This document shows, piece by piece, positions 42,924 to 53,370 of a DNA stretch of 64,000 bases. Each line of letters opens with the position of its first letter. The first letter of the stretch is position 1. Both the position numbers and the translations under genes were made by a program. The notes beneath the pieces were generated by a model. That model did not search any database. It saw only the letters and a program-made list of their open reading frames with translations, and was not told the origin of the DNA. This stretch comes from Bactrocera neohumeralis. Its lineage: Eukaryota; Arthropoda; Insecta; Diptera; Tephritidae. The stretch lies in contig NW_026089624.1 in NCBI RefSeq assembly GCF_024586455.1, forward strand, positions 2,633,341-2,697,340. The letters are read 5' to 3'.

Positions 42924-43837
42924 CAAGGTGTGTTCCAAAGTAAACAGGACTTAAAAAAAGAGAACAAATGGTTTTTTCGGCAAAATCAATTTATTTTATT
43001 TAAAATAGTCCCCTTTTCTTCAGTACAGCTGTTTGCACGGTCTAAAAGCATGGCGAACGAGTGTTTTAGCTCGTTGGCCAGGATGGCTGCCAGTATGCCG
43101 CTGTAAGCCTTTTGAATGGCCTCTACGTCTGCATAACGCTTTCCTTTCATGGGCAAATGTATTTTTCCGAAAAGGAAGAAGTCGCACGGTGCCATATCAA
43201 GTGAATACGGGTGGTTAATGGTTAAAATGTGATTTTTGGTGAAATAATCGGTCACAAGTGTCGATCGAATGTTGGATTCTGAGCAATTTTTGGGCGTCAG
43301 TCAATTTGTCCGGAACAAACCGTGCACACACCTTTCGAAAGCCCAAAATTTTCCGTCAAAATGCGATAAATCGATGTTTTGGAAATGTTCAATTCCATTT
43401 CCATGGATTTCAATGATGATTTTGGCTGATTTTTGATGAATTCACGCACAGTTTCGATGGAATTTCTGGTGATGACGGATTTTGACTGGCCCACATGTTG
43501 ATCGTCATTTAGTTACGTCCTCACGACCACTTTGAAAACGCTGAAACCACCCGTGCACTCTGCTACGGGATAGGCAATCATCGCCATAAACTTGTTTCAT
43601 CAATTGAAACATTTCGGTAAAAGATTCGTTTGAGTTTGTTCGAAGCTCATTTTCGCATCGATAACACAAACATACTGACACTTAAAACGCAATAACTTCA
43701 CTTCCAATCTATGAAATGTCATGAAATTCTCACTGGACAATCAATCTGCTATCTTTACGCAACGCACTAGTTGGCATATAGATGGCGCCACCAGGGGCGC
43801 TAGATTCAAAAAGTCTTGTTTACTTCGAACGCTCCTT
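42924..43837 (-). mobile_element. mariner-1: complete but internally deleted mariner
   Basis: Terminal inverted repeats are AAGGTGTGTTCCAAAGTAAAC on the left and AAGGAGCGTTCGAAGTAAAC read inversely on the right, flanked by TA. The element is 914 bases, shorter than the usual 1.3 kb. Its excision would restore the repeat sequence TATATATTCGGCAT exactly as in copies 1 and 2. Confidence 0.88.
42986..43662 (-). pseudogene. mariner-1 transposase with catalytic core deleted
   Basis: The N-terminal part reads ESFTEMFQLMKQVYGDDCLS, then RVHGWFQRFQSGREDV and SIETVREFIKNQPKSSLKSM. The C-terminal part reads ILTINHPYSLDMAPCDFFLF, then GKIHLPMKGKRYADVEAIQK. The first two catalytic Asp segments (normally in GDETW and QDNAP contexts) are missing between them, and frameshifts occur. 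The DNA-binding part is also broken by a stop. Confidence 0.88.
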
Positions 43838-44434
43838 ATATATTCGGCATAAGATTTGTTAGAAAACAGTAATTCATAGTCATTATACAAAACCAGCCGG
43901 ATGTTCGAAAATCTTTGTAATGGTTATATGGGGGCTAGGTGAAGTTTGTATCCATTTTATGCATAATGACATACTGTTATGAGTAAAATAGATTCTGAAA
44001 TTTTCTTTGAAATAACTCAAATATTGGCCGATATATCCAGCATAAAGTCACCAGGAAGTTCAAAAAATCTTTATATTAGGTATATTGATGGTCAGAGAAG
44101 TATTAACTCGATTCCACCCATTTTGAATAAGCAGAATTACTAATGCAGGAAAAGGATCCTGTCTGCATTTCTATTTCATATCTCACACATTGACTTACAT
44201 TTTCGATCAAAAGTCAACTATAGGTACTGGGGTCCACATTTTCGGTAAAGAGGGTCTTGAACAGTTTTGGTTGGATTTGAACATTTTTTGTCATAAGGTG
44301 ACCTACACTAAAGGCATTATTCGTGCAAAGTTTAATCCCATTATATTAATTGCTTCTTGATTTGTGTACTGGAAACTGAACAAATCAAGTGAAATTTAAA
44401 ATTGTGCTATATGGGAAGTAGGAGTGGTTATATA
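43838..44434 (+). repeat. repeat family R, copy 3, segment 2
   Basis: TATATTCGGCATAAGATTTG, GAACAGTTTTGGTTGGATTT and ATTGTGCTATATGGGAAGTA follow the family order. It is interrupted at GTGGTTATA by mariner-2. Confidence 0.85.
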
Positions 44435-45060
44435 GGGCAACACTAAGTTTTGCCAGGTGCAATCTGACATTTCCATTGGAAAGTTTGACATTTTTTAGCA
44501 TAACATCACTCAGAACGTTTTGTCATTTAATCGTGAATTGTTTTATTTACAGGGAATTAAAAAATTCATCTTGGCCAAAAAATGGAATTAACTCATGAAC
44601 ATTTTCTTGCGATCATTTTTCACAACTTTCGACGTGGATTATCACGACAAGAGTGCATCGATGAACTAAAATCTTTGTATGGCTATGAAGCACCATCCTA
44701 TAGCACTGTGAAAAACTGGTACAACGAATTCAATCGTGGCCGCCGCTCGCTCAAAGACGAATTCCGTGAAGGTCGTCCAAAAACAGCCGTTGTGCCAGAA
44801 AACATCGATGCCGTACGTGAACTAATAATGCAAGATCGTCATGTAACATACCTTCAGATAGAGGGATGCGTATGCATTTCTCCCACCAGCATACATTCGA
44901 CAAAACAAAAAAATTTACGTAAAAATAAAAATAAAATAAAAACGTAGTTTAACATAAAACAAAACTACGTTTTTGCCAAAATGTTACAACTAAGCGAAAA
45001 GACATCAAGATAAGGAAAAAATTTAAAAGGTCATAAAAAAAACTGACACATACGAACGCC
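44435..45060 (+). mobile_element. mariner-2 fragment
   Basis: The left edge AGGGCAACACTAAGTTTTGCC follows TATAT. It holds the transposase N-terminus and ends soon after, near a 13-base palindrome (AAAAACGTAGTTT / AAACTACGTTTTT, 44936-44972). The right end is not defined: no clear inverse of the left end was found, and 45061 is approximate. Confidence 0.65.
44582..44947 (+). CDS. mariner-2 transposase DNA-binding domain only (121 codons, open)
   Basis: MELTHEHFLAIIFHNFRRGL, SRQECIDELKSLYGYEAPSY, STVKNWYNEFNRGRRSLKDE and GRPKTAVVPENIDAVRELI form the paired helix-turn-helix region of a mariner transposase. After residue 95 (LQIEGCVCISPTSIHS) the frame passes into a Lys/Asn-rich tail and stops. 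No catalytic residues are included. It is the only mariner frame in the window uninterrupted across the DNA-binding domain. Whether it is expressed is unknown. Confidence 0.75.
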   Translation: MELTHEHFLAIIFHNFRRGLSRQECIDELKSLYGYEAPSYSTVKNWYNEFNRGRRSLKDEFREGRPKTAVVPENIDAVRELIMQDRHVTYLQIEGCVCISPTSIHSTKQKNLRKNKNKIKT

Positions 45061-45397
45061 AAACCCTTTGAGGGTTTTACTATACTGACCTAGTGCCATC
45101 ACCCTGACTTAGAATTTTTCACCCCTCCGACAATAATCCCAAAAATGTTCCACAGTGTAATTTAGTGCTTAGTTATGACAGTCTGTAGGTTTTCAGTTAA
45201 TGTCGTTTTGTGGGCGTGGCAATAGTCCGATAACGCCCACCTACGAACTCGATTTATTTTGTACTGGGGAACCTGCTTACCAAGTTTCAGCAAGATATCT
45301 CAATTTGTACTCATGTTACAGCTTGCACGGACGGACGGACCGACAAACAGTTAACCGGATTTCAGCTTTTCTCGTCATCCTGATCATTTGTATATAC
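45061..45397 (+). repeat. repeat family R, copy 3, segment 3
   Basis: GTTTTGTGGGCGTGGCAATA, CTTGCACGGACGGACGGACC and CTTTTCTCGTCATCCTGATC match the 3' half of the full copy at 49282-50368. It is cut at TATATAC by a MITE and resumes at 55244. Confidence 0.85.
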
Positions 45398-45399
45398 TA

Positions 45400-45606
45400 G
45401 GGTGTGTCATTCTGATCAACCTTTTTTCTCAACTGAAAAAGAGGCTAAAAACTCTAGAAAATGTGAAAAAGAAAGTCACTCAAAATATGAGCTCTTAATA
45501 TTAATATTAAGAGGTGCCTGTTTCAAATTTTCTGTTTTCCATATAAATTACATGGAAAAAAAATCATTTTTTTGTGGTGGTTATTGTGCGGAGGTTATTA
45601 TATGTG
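45400..45606 (+). repeat. MITE, left arm (GGGTGTGTCATTCTG end)
   Basis: The arm starts after TA (45398-45399). GAGCTCTTAATATTAATATT and AAGAGGTGC, then CAAATTTTCT...TTCCATATAAAT recur inversely at 55128-55241. The two arms lie 9.8 kb apart, flanked by TA on both sides and by the two parts of one repeat R copy, so they are read as one element split by later insertions. Confidence 0.75.
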
Positions 45607-45827
45607 CACGCGATGGCTGCCAGTAGGGATGGTTAACTCGATTCGGATTCTACTCGAGAATCGAGTTTTCTCGTAAAATAATCGATTTTTCGGAAGCGAT
45701 CTTCAGTAGTCGAAGTCGATTAAGAATCGATTCTTGACATTCGAAAAATCGATTATTTTACGAGAAAACTCGCTTCTCGAGTAGAATCCGAATCGAGTTT
45801 ACCATCCCTACTGGCAGCTATCGCGTG
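45607..45827. repeat. 221-base near-perfect palindrome
   Basis: The arms of about 86 bases begin CACGCGAT-GGCTGCCAGTAG and end CTGGCAGC-TATCGCGTG. GATTCGGATTCTACTCGAGA and CGTAAAATAATCGATTTTTC are matched inversely. The loop is about 49 bases. TAGGGATGGTTAAC/ACCATCCCTA resembles hAT MITE ends. It abuts the LTR at 45828. Confidence 0.85.
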
Positions 45828-46195
45828 AGTTACGTCAGAGACTCCACACATTGTATCAGTAAAATCCACTGCAAACTATTTTAAATACGAAATTTGATAT
45901 TCCGTTCAATTAGCTTCTTTAATGTATAAAATGATTATTAAGCAATATATCGTAAAAAAACCACAGTAGTTGTTATTTTTTATTTACATTTGCTTTGTCG
46001 CAACCTTGTCGAAATTGATATCGCATTCTATTGCTTATTGTTTTTTGCCATAACAATGTTTCAAATCAACATATGTTGTAACATTGATGCTGCCATTATT
46101 TTATTGATTACAAACAAATTAAAAGTGGTTGAACTCCGAAATTATTTTGATGTTTACAATAAAAATTATGAATGAGTGAGCTAAGCAAAATCTTT
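45828..46195 (+). repeat. gypsy-5 LTR, left copy
   Basis: AGTTACGTCAGAGACTCCAC onward matches 54762-55127 to GTGAGCTAAGCAAAATCT, with about three differences in the first 62 bases, so it is older than the gypsy-1 and gypsy-2 LTRs. It is followed by about 35 bases and then the Helitron end at 46231. Confidence 0.85.
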
Positions 46196-46407
46196 GTATA
46201 AAAGCCATGTATTTCAATTTTATATTATTACTAGCTGACCCCGCAGTCGTTGTCCTGCGTGAAATTATATGCTTTGAAATGAAACAAAACTTGAAATTAT
46301 GTATATTGTGTCGAAAGTAATTTATTTTCGATTTTTTTACATTTTGTTAATGTAGCGCAGCTTAATAAACATATTTTTTTTTGATTTCTGTTCTGGTGCG
46401 TAAATAT

Positions 46408-46797
46408 TCAAAGAAGATGGGTTTCCAACTCGTCAACACGCCACATATATCTGGCCAATTTTCCCTGGAAATTGAATACGTTTGAAATGAAATGGCTGTC
46501 CCTTGTATTCGATAACTGCGTCATAATCAGTCGGGTTCCATTACACAGTTTCGGTGCATGAAGATTGTGAAACATAATAATGACAGATCCAACTTTGAGA
46601 CGCAAATGATGCTGGGGCATACCAAAGCTCTCCAAAGAATTTGGAAATTCCACTGGATAATTTACGGTCTCGTCTTTTTTGTCAAGACGATCGATCGATT
46701 TATATGAGCGCAAACCTCCCGAAATTTGACTTTGAATCTTCCAGTTTAAGTCATTAACATCGGTATTTTTGGCAACTAAAATTGCGCGTGCACTCAA
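46408..46797 (-). pseudogene. Helitron B RepHel, C-terminal helicase fragment
   Basis: The 129-codon frame reads RAILVAKNTDVNDLNWKIQS, YKSIDRLDKKDETVNYPVEF, MPQHHLRLKVGSVIIMFHNL and LCNGTRLI, the conserved helicase C-terminal blocks. Only this part is open; Walker motifs are absent. Confidence 0.82.
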
Positions 46798-47277
46798 GCA
46801 ATTGCAGTTATGATAATTTTGCCAATGTGCTGATAAACATTCGTGATGAGTTCATTTTCCGTTGAAGTGAATTGACAAAAGGGATGTGAAATTGATATCA
46901 AACCACTGGAAGTATCAACCGAAATTTGCCCATTTCCAATTCTTAGCGAATACAATGTAAAATGTCTTCGGCAATGTCATTTTTGTTCGTATCCCATAAT
47001 TAACTCGAACTTGAAGGCTGATATGTCAAAATGATCTTCGCGAAAACTATGCGAACTTCAGTGGCATGCGAAGTAACTATTGCATTGTCCTTCGTCTGTT
47101 TCCAGTGTAGCATGTTCCATCAAACGCAACTGCTGGCATGCTTCTCAAAAAGTTGCACGCACTGTACCATTCACAATACGCAATGACTTAAATGAAGTTG
47201 AACCGCGAGACGCACAACGGTCGGAAAACTTTCATGAATTGCAAAAGTAAACATCCTACAAAGCGCTTCATTGCGGT

Positions 47278-47700
47278 TCACATATCGACCCATTTGATAT
47301 AGCTGATAACCGCTATATTGCTTTCTTTGGTGACGTACTTGCAAACGTATTTGATCGATTTCATCAATCTACAATATTCAACATTGACATGAGTTTTGAA
47401 TGTAATTAGACAAAAGTGGCGAATGTGGTACGATCCATATGTTTTCAACTTCGATGTGTTGTTAACGTCGATATTCACGCCTCTAAATGCTAAATGTTCT
47501 GCCATTGTCGTCTGGTGAGCGACGCGGATACAGTGAATATTGTAAGGTTCCCAAAGTCCATGAACCATATTGGTTTTCACCACTTCGTATAATTCTGGAT
47601 CTATCTCTGAATCAGGAATTTCCGCTGAAATGATTTCATCAATTTGATCTGGTGTAATCACCATTGGCATCCAAAGAAGAATGTGTGCGTGCGGCAACAC
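47278..47700 (-). pseudogene. Helitron B Rep domain fragment with HUH-like and Tyr motifs
   Basis: The 140-codon frame contains LPHAHILLWM (the HxH of the Rep HUH nuclease), then QIDEIISAEIPDSEIDPELY and MVHG. After a segment HCIRVAHQTTMAEHLAFRGV comes HVNVEYCRLMKSIKYVCKYV, whose YVCKY is the two-tyrosine motif. The normal spacing between motifs is disturbed, and the frame lacks the rest of the enzyme. Confidence 0.75.
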
Positions 47701-48261
47701 GCAACAGAATACATTCAGAATCTAACAGCACCATATATACCATAGGTTGCTTCAAGATAAAGACCGTCAAACATCGTAGCTATTGTTTAAAAAGTCGTGC
47801 TGTGATATCGTTACGATCGCTAGCTGATTGGCCGCGATCCATAATTTCGCACGTATGTCATCGCATTTTGGGAGTACTTCTTGCCTTTCTTTGGGCTGCC
47901 ATACGTTGATGGCAAAAAGAACGCCGACAAATATTAGCGCGACCTCTTCGTGGCTTCGTAACAAATTTCAATCAGTAATTGATCACTTCGTCCGAAACAC
48001 ACATAAAGTTTTCACTGAATAATTTTCAATAATTTTTCCTTTGGATAGCCAAATTCAAATTATGGGATACGAACAAAAATGACATTGCCGAAGACATTTT
48101 ACATTGTATTCGCTAAGAATTGGAAATGGGCAAATTTCGGTTGATACTTCCAGTGGTTTGATATCAATTTCACATCCCTTTTGTCAATTCACTTCAACGG
48201 AAAATGAACTCATCACGAATGTTTATCCGCACATTGGCAAAATTATCGTAACTGCAATTGC

Positions 48262-48699
48262 TTGAGTGCACGCGCAATTTTAGTTGCCAAAAATACCGAT
48301 GTTAATGCCTTAAACTGGAAGATTCAAAGTCAAATTTCGGGAGGTTTGCGCTCATATAAATCGATCGATCGTCTTGACAAAAAAGACGAAACCGTAAATT
48401 ATCCAGTGGAATTTCCAAATTCTTTGGAGAGCTTTGGTATGCCCCAGCATCATTTACGTCTCAAAGTTGGATCTGTCATTATTATGTTTCACAATCTTCA
48501 TGCGCCGAAACTGTGTAATGGAACCCGACTGATTATGACGCAGTTATCGAATACAAGGGACAGCCATTTCATTTCAAATTTATTCAATTTCCAGGGAAAA
48601 TTGGCCAGATATATGTGGCGTGTTGACAAGTTGGAAACCCATCTTCTTTGTATATTTACGCAGCGCTACATTAAAAAAATGAAGAAAAATCGAAAATAA
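48262..48699 (+). pseudogene. Helitron RepHel C-terminal fragment, inverted arm
   Basis: Nearly the same 129 residues as in 46408-46797 are encoded on the other strand (for example NALNWKIQ for NDLNWKIQ, SNLFNFQ for SNVFNFQ), with a longer tail. The two arms are about 1.05 kb apart. Confidence 0.82.
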
Positions 48700-48756
48700 A
48701 TCATTTTCGACAAAATATAATTTCAACTTTTTTTCATTTCAAAGCATATAATTTCA

Positions 48757-48785
48757 CGCAGGACCACCGCTGCGGGGTCAGCTAG
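48757..48785 (+). terminator. Helitron B 3' terminal hairpin and CTAG
   Basis: CGCAG (48757-48761) pairs with CTGCG (48770-48774), then GGGTCAG and CTAG (48782-48785) precede T. The same terminus is at 46231-46259 in inverse. Confidence 0.82.
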
Positions 48786-49281
48786 TTTTCAATAATTTTT
48801 CCTTTGGATAGCCGGAATAAAAAAGCAAGCGACCGCAATTGAACGATTCAAATAATTTACAAATCAAAATATGTATGTATTGAAAAAACAAAACAAACAA
48901 AAATTGAAAAAAATGTGTATGAAAAATGTTACTTTTTGGAATTGTCCAATTTTCCGACTTCTCCTCATGAAAAGTATAAGGTATTTGTTTCTAAACCTTT
49001 CCCGATCCACAACAAACAACCTTTAAAAATTTCATTAACCGTTCTTTTAGTGTTACTAACAAACAAACACTCATTTTTATATATGTATGTACATATGTAT
49101 GTATTTTTGTAACGTTTGTATGGGGAAAAGAAAAAGGCTTGTTTTAGGTTTTTTCCGGAAATTATTCGAATTTTTCTCGCCGTAAAAACCATCTTTGAAC
49201 TTCAACGAACATTTAAGAAAAAGAATTGGCCAAATTGGTCCAGGCGTTATTGAGTTATGAGCGTACATTCATTTTGGCGAT

Positions 49282-50368
49282 TCATTTTTATACTCTCGCA
49301 ACAATGTTGCTAACGAGAGTATTATAGTTTTGTTCACATAACGGTTGTTTGTAAGTCCTAAAACTAAAAGAGTCAGATATAGGGTTATATATACCAAAGT
49401 GATCAGGGCGACGAGTAGAGTCGAAATCGGGATGTCTGTCTGTCCGTCCGTCTGTCCGTCCGTCTGTCCGTCCGTCCGTGCAAGCTGTAACTTGAGTAAA
49501 AATTGAGATATCGTGATGAAACTTGGTACACGTATTCCTTGGCTCCATAAGAAGGTTAAGTTCGAAGATGGGCAAAATCGGCCCACTGCCACGCCCACAA
49601 AATGGCGGAAACCGAAAACCTATAAAGTGTCATAACTAAGCCATAAATAAAGATATTAAAGTGAAATTTGGCACAAAGGATCGCATTAGGGAGGGACATA
49701 TTTGGAAGTAATTTTTTTGGAAAAGTGGGCGTGGCCCCGCCCCCTACTAAGTTTTTTGTACATATCTCGGAAACTATTATAGCTATGTCAACCAAACTCT
49801 ACAGAGTCGTTTTCTTCAGGTATTTCCATATACAGTTCAAAAATGGAAGAAATCGGATAATAACCACGCCCACCTCCCATACAAAGGTTATGTTCAAAAT
49901 CACTAAAAGTGCGTTAACCGACTAACAAAAAACGTCAGAAACACTAAATTTTACGGAAGAAGTGGCAGAAGGAAGCTGCCCCAGGCTTTTTTAAAAATTG
50001 AAAATGGGCGTGGCCCGCCCACTTATGGACCAAGAAGCATATCTCAGGAGCTACTAGACCGATTTCAATGAAATTCGGTATATGATGTTTTCTTAACACC
50101 CTGATGACATGTACGAAATATGGCTGAAATCGGTTCACAACCACGCCTTCTTCCAATATAAAGCTATTTTGAATTCCATCTGATGCCTTCTTTGTATAAT
50201 ACGAGTATAAACATTAGGAACCAATGATGATAGCGGAATAAAACTTTACACAAATACGGTATTTGAAAAATATGTAAATGACGGATAATGAAATCTCGAT
50301 TATCACTTTACCATGCGAGAGTATAAAATGTTCGGTGACACCCGAACTTAACCCTTCCTTACTTGTTA
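49282..50368 (-). repeat. repeat family R, full-length copy (about 1.09 kb)
   Basis: Inversely it runs from TAACAAGTAAGGAAGGG with TCGGGTGTCACCGAACATTT to GTTGCGAGAGTATAAAAA. Both ends hold inverted TTTTATACTCTCGCA. Inside, a module with GTGGGCGTGG, CCGATTTC and GAGATATG recurs about every 190 bases, followed by a (GACG)n/(GACA)n microsatellite at 49436-49482. No ORF is credible. It is a widespread dipteran-type repeat whose mechanism I do not know. Confidence 0.85.
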
Positions 50369-50435
50369 TGTATATAGATTCAATAAAGTAATAATCAAGA
50401 AACTGCAACCGCAAGAATTTATTGAGGATGCGGAC

Positions 50436-51340
50436 ATGGTTTGGAAATTAGCTAAATTTGATAATAAAAATTTTGATGCAATTATAGGCCAGAATTTATT
50501 AAAACCATTGGGAGCTATAATAAATATGGAAAACAATACTGTTATGATAAATAATAGAACAATTAATATTTATCCAAATAATGAGAACGATAGCCATAAA
50601 TTTGGGTGTTATGAGCTTAATCGGGAGGAAATTGAAAGATTACTACAAAATCTAAATAAAGAAGAATATAAAGCCATTTCTAGCCTAATAAAAGAATATA
50701 ATTGTTTATTTTATCAGGAAGGACAGGAATTAACAATAACTGAAAGTATACAACATGAGATATTAACTAAAACAAATAACCCAGTGTATTCCAAGATTTA
50801 TAGGTACCCACAGATTCATGAGAAGGAAATCGTTAAACAAATTCAAGATATGTTAAAATTAGGCATCATTACAGAAAGTCGTTCTCCATATAATAGCCCT
50901 TTGTGGATAGTTCAAAAAAACTTGATAGTTCGTGTAAAAAGAAATGGAGAATAGTAATCGATTATCGTAGGTTAAATGAAAATACGATTGACGACAAGTT
51001 TCCTATTCCTAATATAGATAAATTGGGAAGGTCACAATACTTTTCTACAATTGATTTGGCTAAAGGATTCCATCAAATCCTTGTGGAAAAGGAAGACCGG
51101 CCAAAAACAGCATTTTCTAAACCATTCGGTCATTACGAATTCGTACGAATGCCTTTTGGTTTAAAGAATGCACCGGCAACTTTCCAAAGAATGACGAATT
51201 TTTTGCTAAAGGATTTCATCAATAAAATATGTGTCGTTTATATTCTCGTCTTTAGCACATCTTTGCAGGAACAAATTGATAATTTTCATAAAATTTTCAA
51301 TGTTCTGAAAACACAATTTAAAAATCTAATTAGATAAATG
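50436..51340 (+). pseudogene. pol: gypsy-5 reverse transcriptase lacking the catalytic Asp pair
   Basis: The frame 50436-50954 gives KFDNKNFDAIIGQNLLKPLG (end of protease) and KQIQDMLKLGIITESRSPYN. After a frameshift near 50920 the frame 50903-51337 gives KKWRIVIDYRRLNENTIDDK, YFSTIDLAKGFHQILVEKED and MPFGLKNAPATFQRM. Then KICVVYILVFSTS follows: three codons that carry the two active-site Asp residues in gypsy-2 are absent. Another shift ends it in the thumb. Confidence 0.88.
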
Positions 51341-52290
51341 CAATTTTTGTTGTAAGCAAACAAATTTTTTGGGACATCTACTTACACCCCAAGGTGTTAA
51401 AGTAAACCCCGAAAAAATTAAAGGCATTGCGGAACTTAAGTTACCGAAAACACAAAAACATTTTTAGGAGTTACCGGTTATTACAGGAAATTTGTAGAAG
51501 ATTATGCCAAAGTTGCACGACCTATGACCTCATATTTGAAAAAAGATATCAAAGTTAATACGAAAGATATTAATTATATAAATTCATTTGAAAAATTGAA
51601 ACGATTATTGACAGAAGCACCAATTTTGAAGTATCCCGATTTTAATAAGCGATTTAAATTAATAACTGATGCAAGTAATTTTGCAGTCGGAGCAGTACTA
51701 CAACAGGATAATCACCCAGTGTGTTATGCCAGCAGAACTTTAAATGATCATGAGAAAAATTACTCTACAACGGAAAAAGAACTTTTAGCCATTGTATGGG
51801 CCGTGAATTATTTTCGCCCATATCTATATGTTGTACAATTTGACTTACAAACTGACCACCAACCACTTAAATGGATTCATGCAAAAACACAATGTAATGG
51901 TGTGAACCAAAGATTACAAAAATGGATGTTAAAGTTAGGAGAATATAATATGAGCATACAACATATCCAAGATAAAGATAATAAAGTGGCCGATTTTTTG
52001 AGCCGCATAAATTCGGATATTAATGAAATAAATACAATTGTCAATCAAAAAATTATTGAAAACAATTTTGAGGGTTCTTTGGATAATAATATAGATGAAA
52101 ATGATATTGGTACCATACGTTCACAACATGATAACTTTAATGATCATATACCCATACTCGATACAGTGGTTAACCGTTTTAAAACACAAGTTATTTTTAC
52201 GAACTCAAAGAAAACTGAATTCGAAAACAAATTTGGTAATAAGGTGGTATACATATATAACTCTACAAGATTTGGAAAATGAATTAGTGC
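51341..52290 (+). pseudogene. pol: gypsy-5 RT thumb and RNase H
   Basis: Thumb pieces FFGHLLTPQGVK and FLGVTGYYRKFVEDYAK are in changing frames. RNase H at 51524-52282 reads FKLITDASNFAVGAVLQQDN, YSTTEKELLAIVWAVNYFRP, TDHQPLKWI and DNKVADFLSRI, with the acidic catalytic residues retained. A frameshift near 52250 leads to integrase. Confidence 0.85.
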
Positions 52291-53257
52291 TAGATATTTT
52301 GAGAAGACATATCAAATCGGGTAAAGTAGGAATTTACTCAAATCTGAATGACCATGACTATAATCGGTTGCAAATGAAAATCTTAGAATCGTATAGTCAA
52401 AGAGAAAACGTAAAATTTGTTAAATGTAGTTTTCGAGAAAAGGATATGGTTAGTGAAAATGATACTCTAAAGCAAATACATAATTATCATAAATATGAAA
52501 CAGGTCACAATGGAATTAATGGGTGTTATAATGAGATTAAAAAATTAATTTACTTTCCAAAATTGAAAGTTATTATTCAAAAATATATTAATAATTGTGA
52601 CACATGTAATAGGGCAAAATATGAAAGAAATCCATTGAAGCCAATATTTCAATTGACCGAAACTCCAAAAGAAGTAAATAAAATAATACACATTGATATT
52701 TATATTAATAAAAAGCATAGTTTCCTCGCAGCTATAGATAGATTTTCGAAACATGTAATTGCTTTTAACCTAGAAGACAGAAATAGCATTACAATTATTG
52801 AAAAGTTAAGAAAATATATTGCGATAAGAGGTAAACCTAAACTTATGATTTTAGATAGTGAGTTTAATTCAGTAAAACAATTTTTGAGAGAAAAAGAAAT
52901 AGCATTACAATTATTGAAAAGTTAAGAAAATATATTGCGATAAGAGGTAAACCTAAACTTATGATTTTAGATAGTGAGTTTAATTCAGTAAAACAATTTT
53001 TGAGAGAAAAAGAAATAGATATTCATTTTACTAAACCTAATAGTCATACGGGGAATGCTGATATAGAAAGATTACACAGCACAATTAGCGAAAAAGTAAG
53101 AATTTTAGAAATAGAAAATTCTCAAATGTCCATACAGGAAAAAGTATTTCAAGCTATAGAATGGTATAATAACTCTATTTATTCTATTACAAAAGCACGG
53201 CCGATAGATGTAATGGAAGGAAAAGAAGATAAAACAAAATCTACAATAGAATGTTAA
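52291..53257 (+). pseudogene. pol: gypsy-5 integrase disrupted by a 116-base tandem duplication
   Basis: YHKYETGHNGI...NNCDTCNRAK supplies the zinc-binding HHCC. HIDIYINKKHS has the first Asp and LMILDSEFNS the second. HTGNADIERLHSTISEK has the Glu. Bases 52781-52896 are repeated at 52897-53012, duplicating the second Asp region and shifting frame by two. It ends near 53257. Confidence 0.87.
52781..53012 (+). repeat. exact tandem duplication, 2 x 116 bases
   Basis: The unit starts AAATAGCATTACAATTATTG and repeats with period 116. No difference was seen between the two units. Confidence 0.9.
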
Positions 53258-53370
53258 AGGCAAAACTTCATAGAATTCAGAAATTAAAAGAATTATAAAG
53301 CAGTTAGGCATAAATACCAATAAATATTAAGACAATAACGAAATTTGCAGATCAACTTGATATTAGTGAT

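Larger units (their letters stand above)
46231..49280 (-). mobile_element. Helitron B with inverted second 3' end
   Basis: The minus-strand element starts at CTAG (46231-46234) preceded by A, with hairpin CGCAG/CTGCG at 46242-46259 just inside. RepHel fragments follow. At about 48058-48785 an inverse copy of 46231-46998 appears, ending CTAG|T, after which Helitron 5' sequence resumes (48786 onward, similar to 10771-10930). The right limit near 49280 is set by the repeat R copy. Confidence 0.75.

Noticed and set aside
49436..49482. Possible CRISPR-like tandem array
   Set aside because: The units are four-base GTCC/GTCT microsatellite steps inside repeat R, with no spacers, and the genome is eukaryotic.
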